A stretch of DNA of 64,000 bases, taken from assembly GCA_002104895.1 (NCBI GenBank), contig MCFG01000071.1, positions 78,501-142,500 of the forward strand, written 5' to 3'. How positions within the stretch are numbered: the stretch's first letter is position 1; every line of letters starts with the position of its first letter. The translations under genes and the position numbers were made by a program. Shown here one piece after another: positions 63,624 to 64,000 of this stretch. Below the pieces are notes generated by a model, which did no database searches, was not told the origin of the DNA, and saw only the letters and a list, made by a program, of their open reading frames with translations. The DNA comes from Anaeromyces robustus (lineage: Eukaryota > Neocallimastigomycota > Neocallimastigomycetes > Neocallimastigales > Neocallimastigaceae).

Positions 63624-64000
63624 ATGGAAGAAAAAGTACATACAACATCATGTGGACCAATTCATTATTGGGTTAACCACACTGCAAGTAATACTGAATA
63701 TCAACTGATATTTTTACCAGGATTAACAGCTGACCACAGATTGTTCGATAAGCAAATAAAGCATTTCCAAGGCAAGTATCCTCTCATGGTATGGGATGCT
63801 CCAGGTCATGCTGTAAGTTATCCTTTTGATTTGACGTTTTCTCTATTCGATAAGGCCAAATGGCTTGATGAAATCTTAATTCAGGAAGGATTTAATCATC
63901 CAGTCATTATTGGACAATCTATGGGTGGATATTTAGGACAAGCGTATTCTCAGGAGTTTAGTAAAAAATTGAAAGGGTATATTTCAATTGATTCCGCACC
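63624..64000 (+). CDS. Alpha/beta hydrolase, 5' part (cut by the window end)
   Basis: Serine hydrolase of the alpha/beta fold; the substrate is unknown. It opens at ATG 63624 (MEEKVHTT) and stays open for 125 codons to the window edge. The oxyanion-hole region is LIFLPGLTADHRLFDKQ in the usual place after strand 3. The VWDAPGHAVSYPF block matches the family strand 4 turn, and the nucleophile elbow is GQSMGGYLGQ, with the serine at about residue 99. The catalytic acid and histidine would lie beyond the window. No intron is seen, although a GTAAGT occurs in frame at the HAVSY block where translation continues sensibly. GC content is much higher than in the flanks and the protein reads like a bacterial hydrolase, so acquisition from bacteria is plausible but untested. 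Confidence 0.88.
   Translation, partial: MEEKVHTTSCGPIHYWVNHTASNTEYQLIFLPGLTADHRLFDKQIKHFQGKYPLMVWDAPGHAVSYPFDLTFSLFDKAKWLDEILIQEGFNHPVIIGQSMGGYLGQAYSQEFSKKLKGYISIDSA

Noticed and set aside
63812-63818. Intron start (GTAAGT) inside the hydrolase
   Set aside because: Reading straight through gives the family-typical DAPGHAVSYPF block and an open frame to the window end, so no splice is needed here.

Overview
The window looks like nuclear DNA from a flagellated fungus, most likely an anaerobic gut fungus (Neocallimastigomycota: Neocallimastix, Piromyces or a relative; the genus cannot be resolved here). The evidence is: extremely AT-rich non-coding DNA full of homopolymers and microsatellites; spliced genes with short GT..AG introns; proteins rich in Asn, Ser and Lys; two genes found only in organisms with motile flagella (kinesin-9/KIF9 and CCDC113); and an intronless secreted GH3 beta-glucosidase with the permuted domain order known from rumen bacteria. 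Dictyostelium has similar base composition but no flagella, so it does not fit.

Layout. 1-9.7 kb: gene-free AT-rich DNA with a long AAT microsatellite. 9.7-11.3 kb (-): acidic, Asn-rich single-pass membrane protein of unknown role. 17.1-19.6 kb (+): divergent G-protein alpha subunit, 8 exons. 20.9-25.8 kb (+): kinesin-9, 17 exons. 26.6-28.6 kb (+): DAHP synthase, 4 exons. 29.3-31.4 kb (-): Qc-SNARE of SYP7-like layout, 7 exons. 32.5-33.8 kb (-): CYTH/triphosphate tunnel enzyme, 6 exons. 34.4-36.7 kb (-): CCDC113, 6 exons. 38.7-44.2 kb (-): a 1752-residue Ser-rich repeat protein. 44.2-50.4 kb: gene-free, with a 446-bp MITE and tandem duplications. 50.4-51.6 kb (+): SYLF-domain protein. 52.8-55.3 kb (-): GH3 beta-glucosidase. 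56.5-62.1 kb (+): a full-length non-LTR retrotransposon (LINE) between 87-bp direct repeats. 63.6 kb to the end (+): alpha/beta hydrolase cut by the window edge.

The genes do not form one pathway. Kinesin-9 and CCDC113 both serve the zoospore axoneme and lie about 9 kb apart. The G-alpha, SNARE and SYLF proteins belong to signalling, membrane fusion and the actin/membrane cortex. DAHP synthase opens the shikimate pathway. The GH3 enzyme, and perhaps the hydrolase, look like bacterial acquisitions. Spliced models were joined by hand from GT..AG borders. Every joined model keeps frame and gives a length typical of its family, but none has transcript support here.
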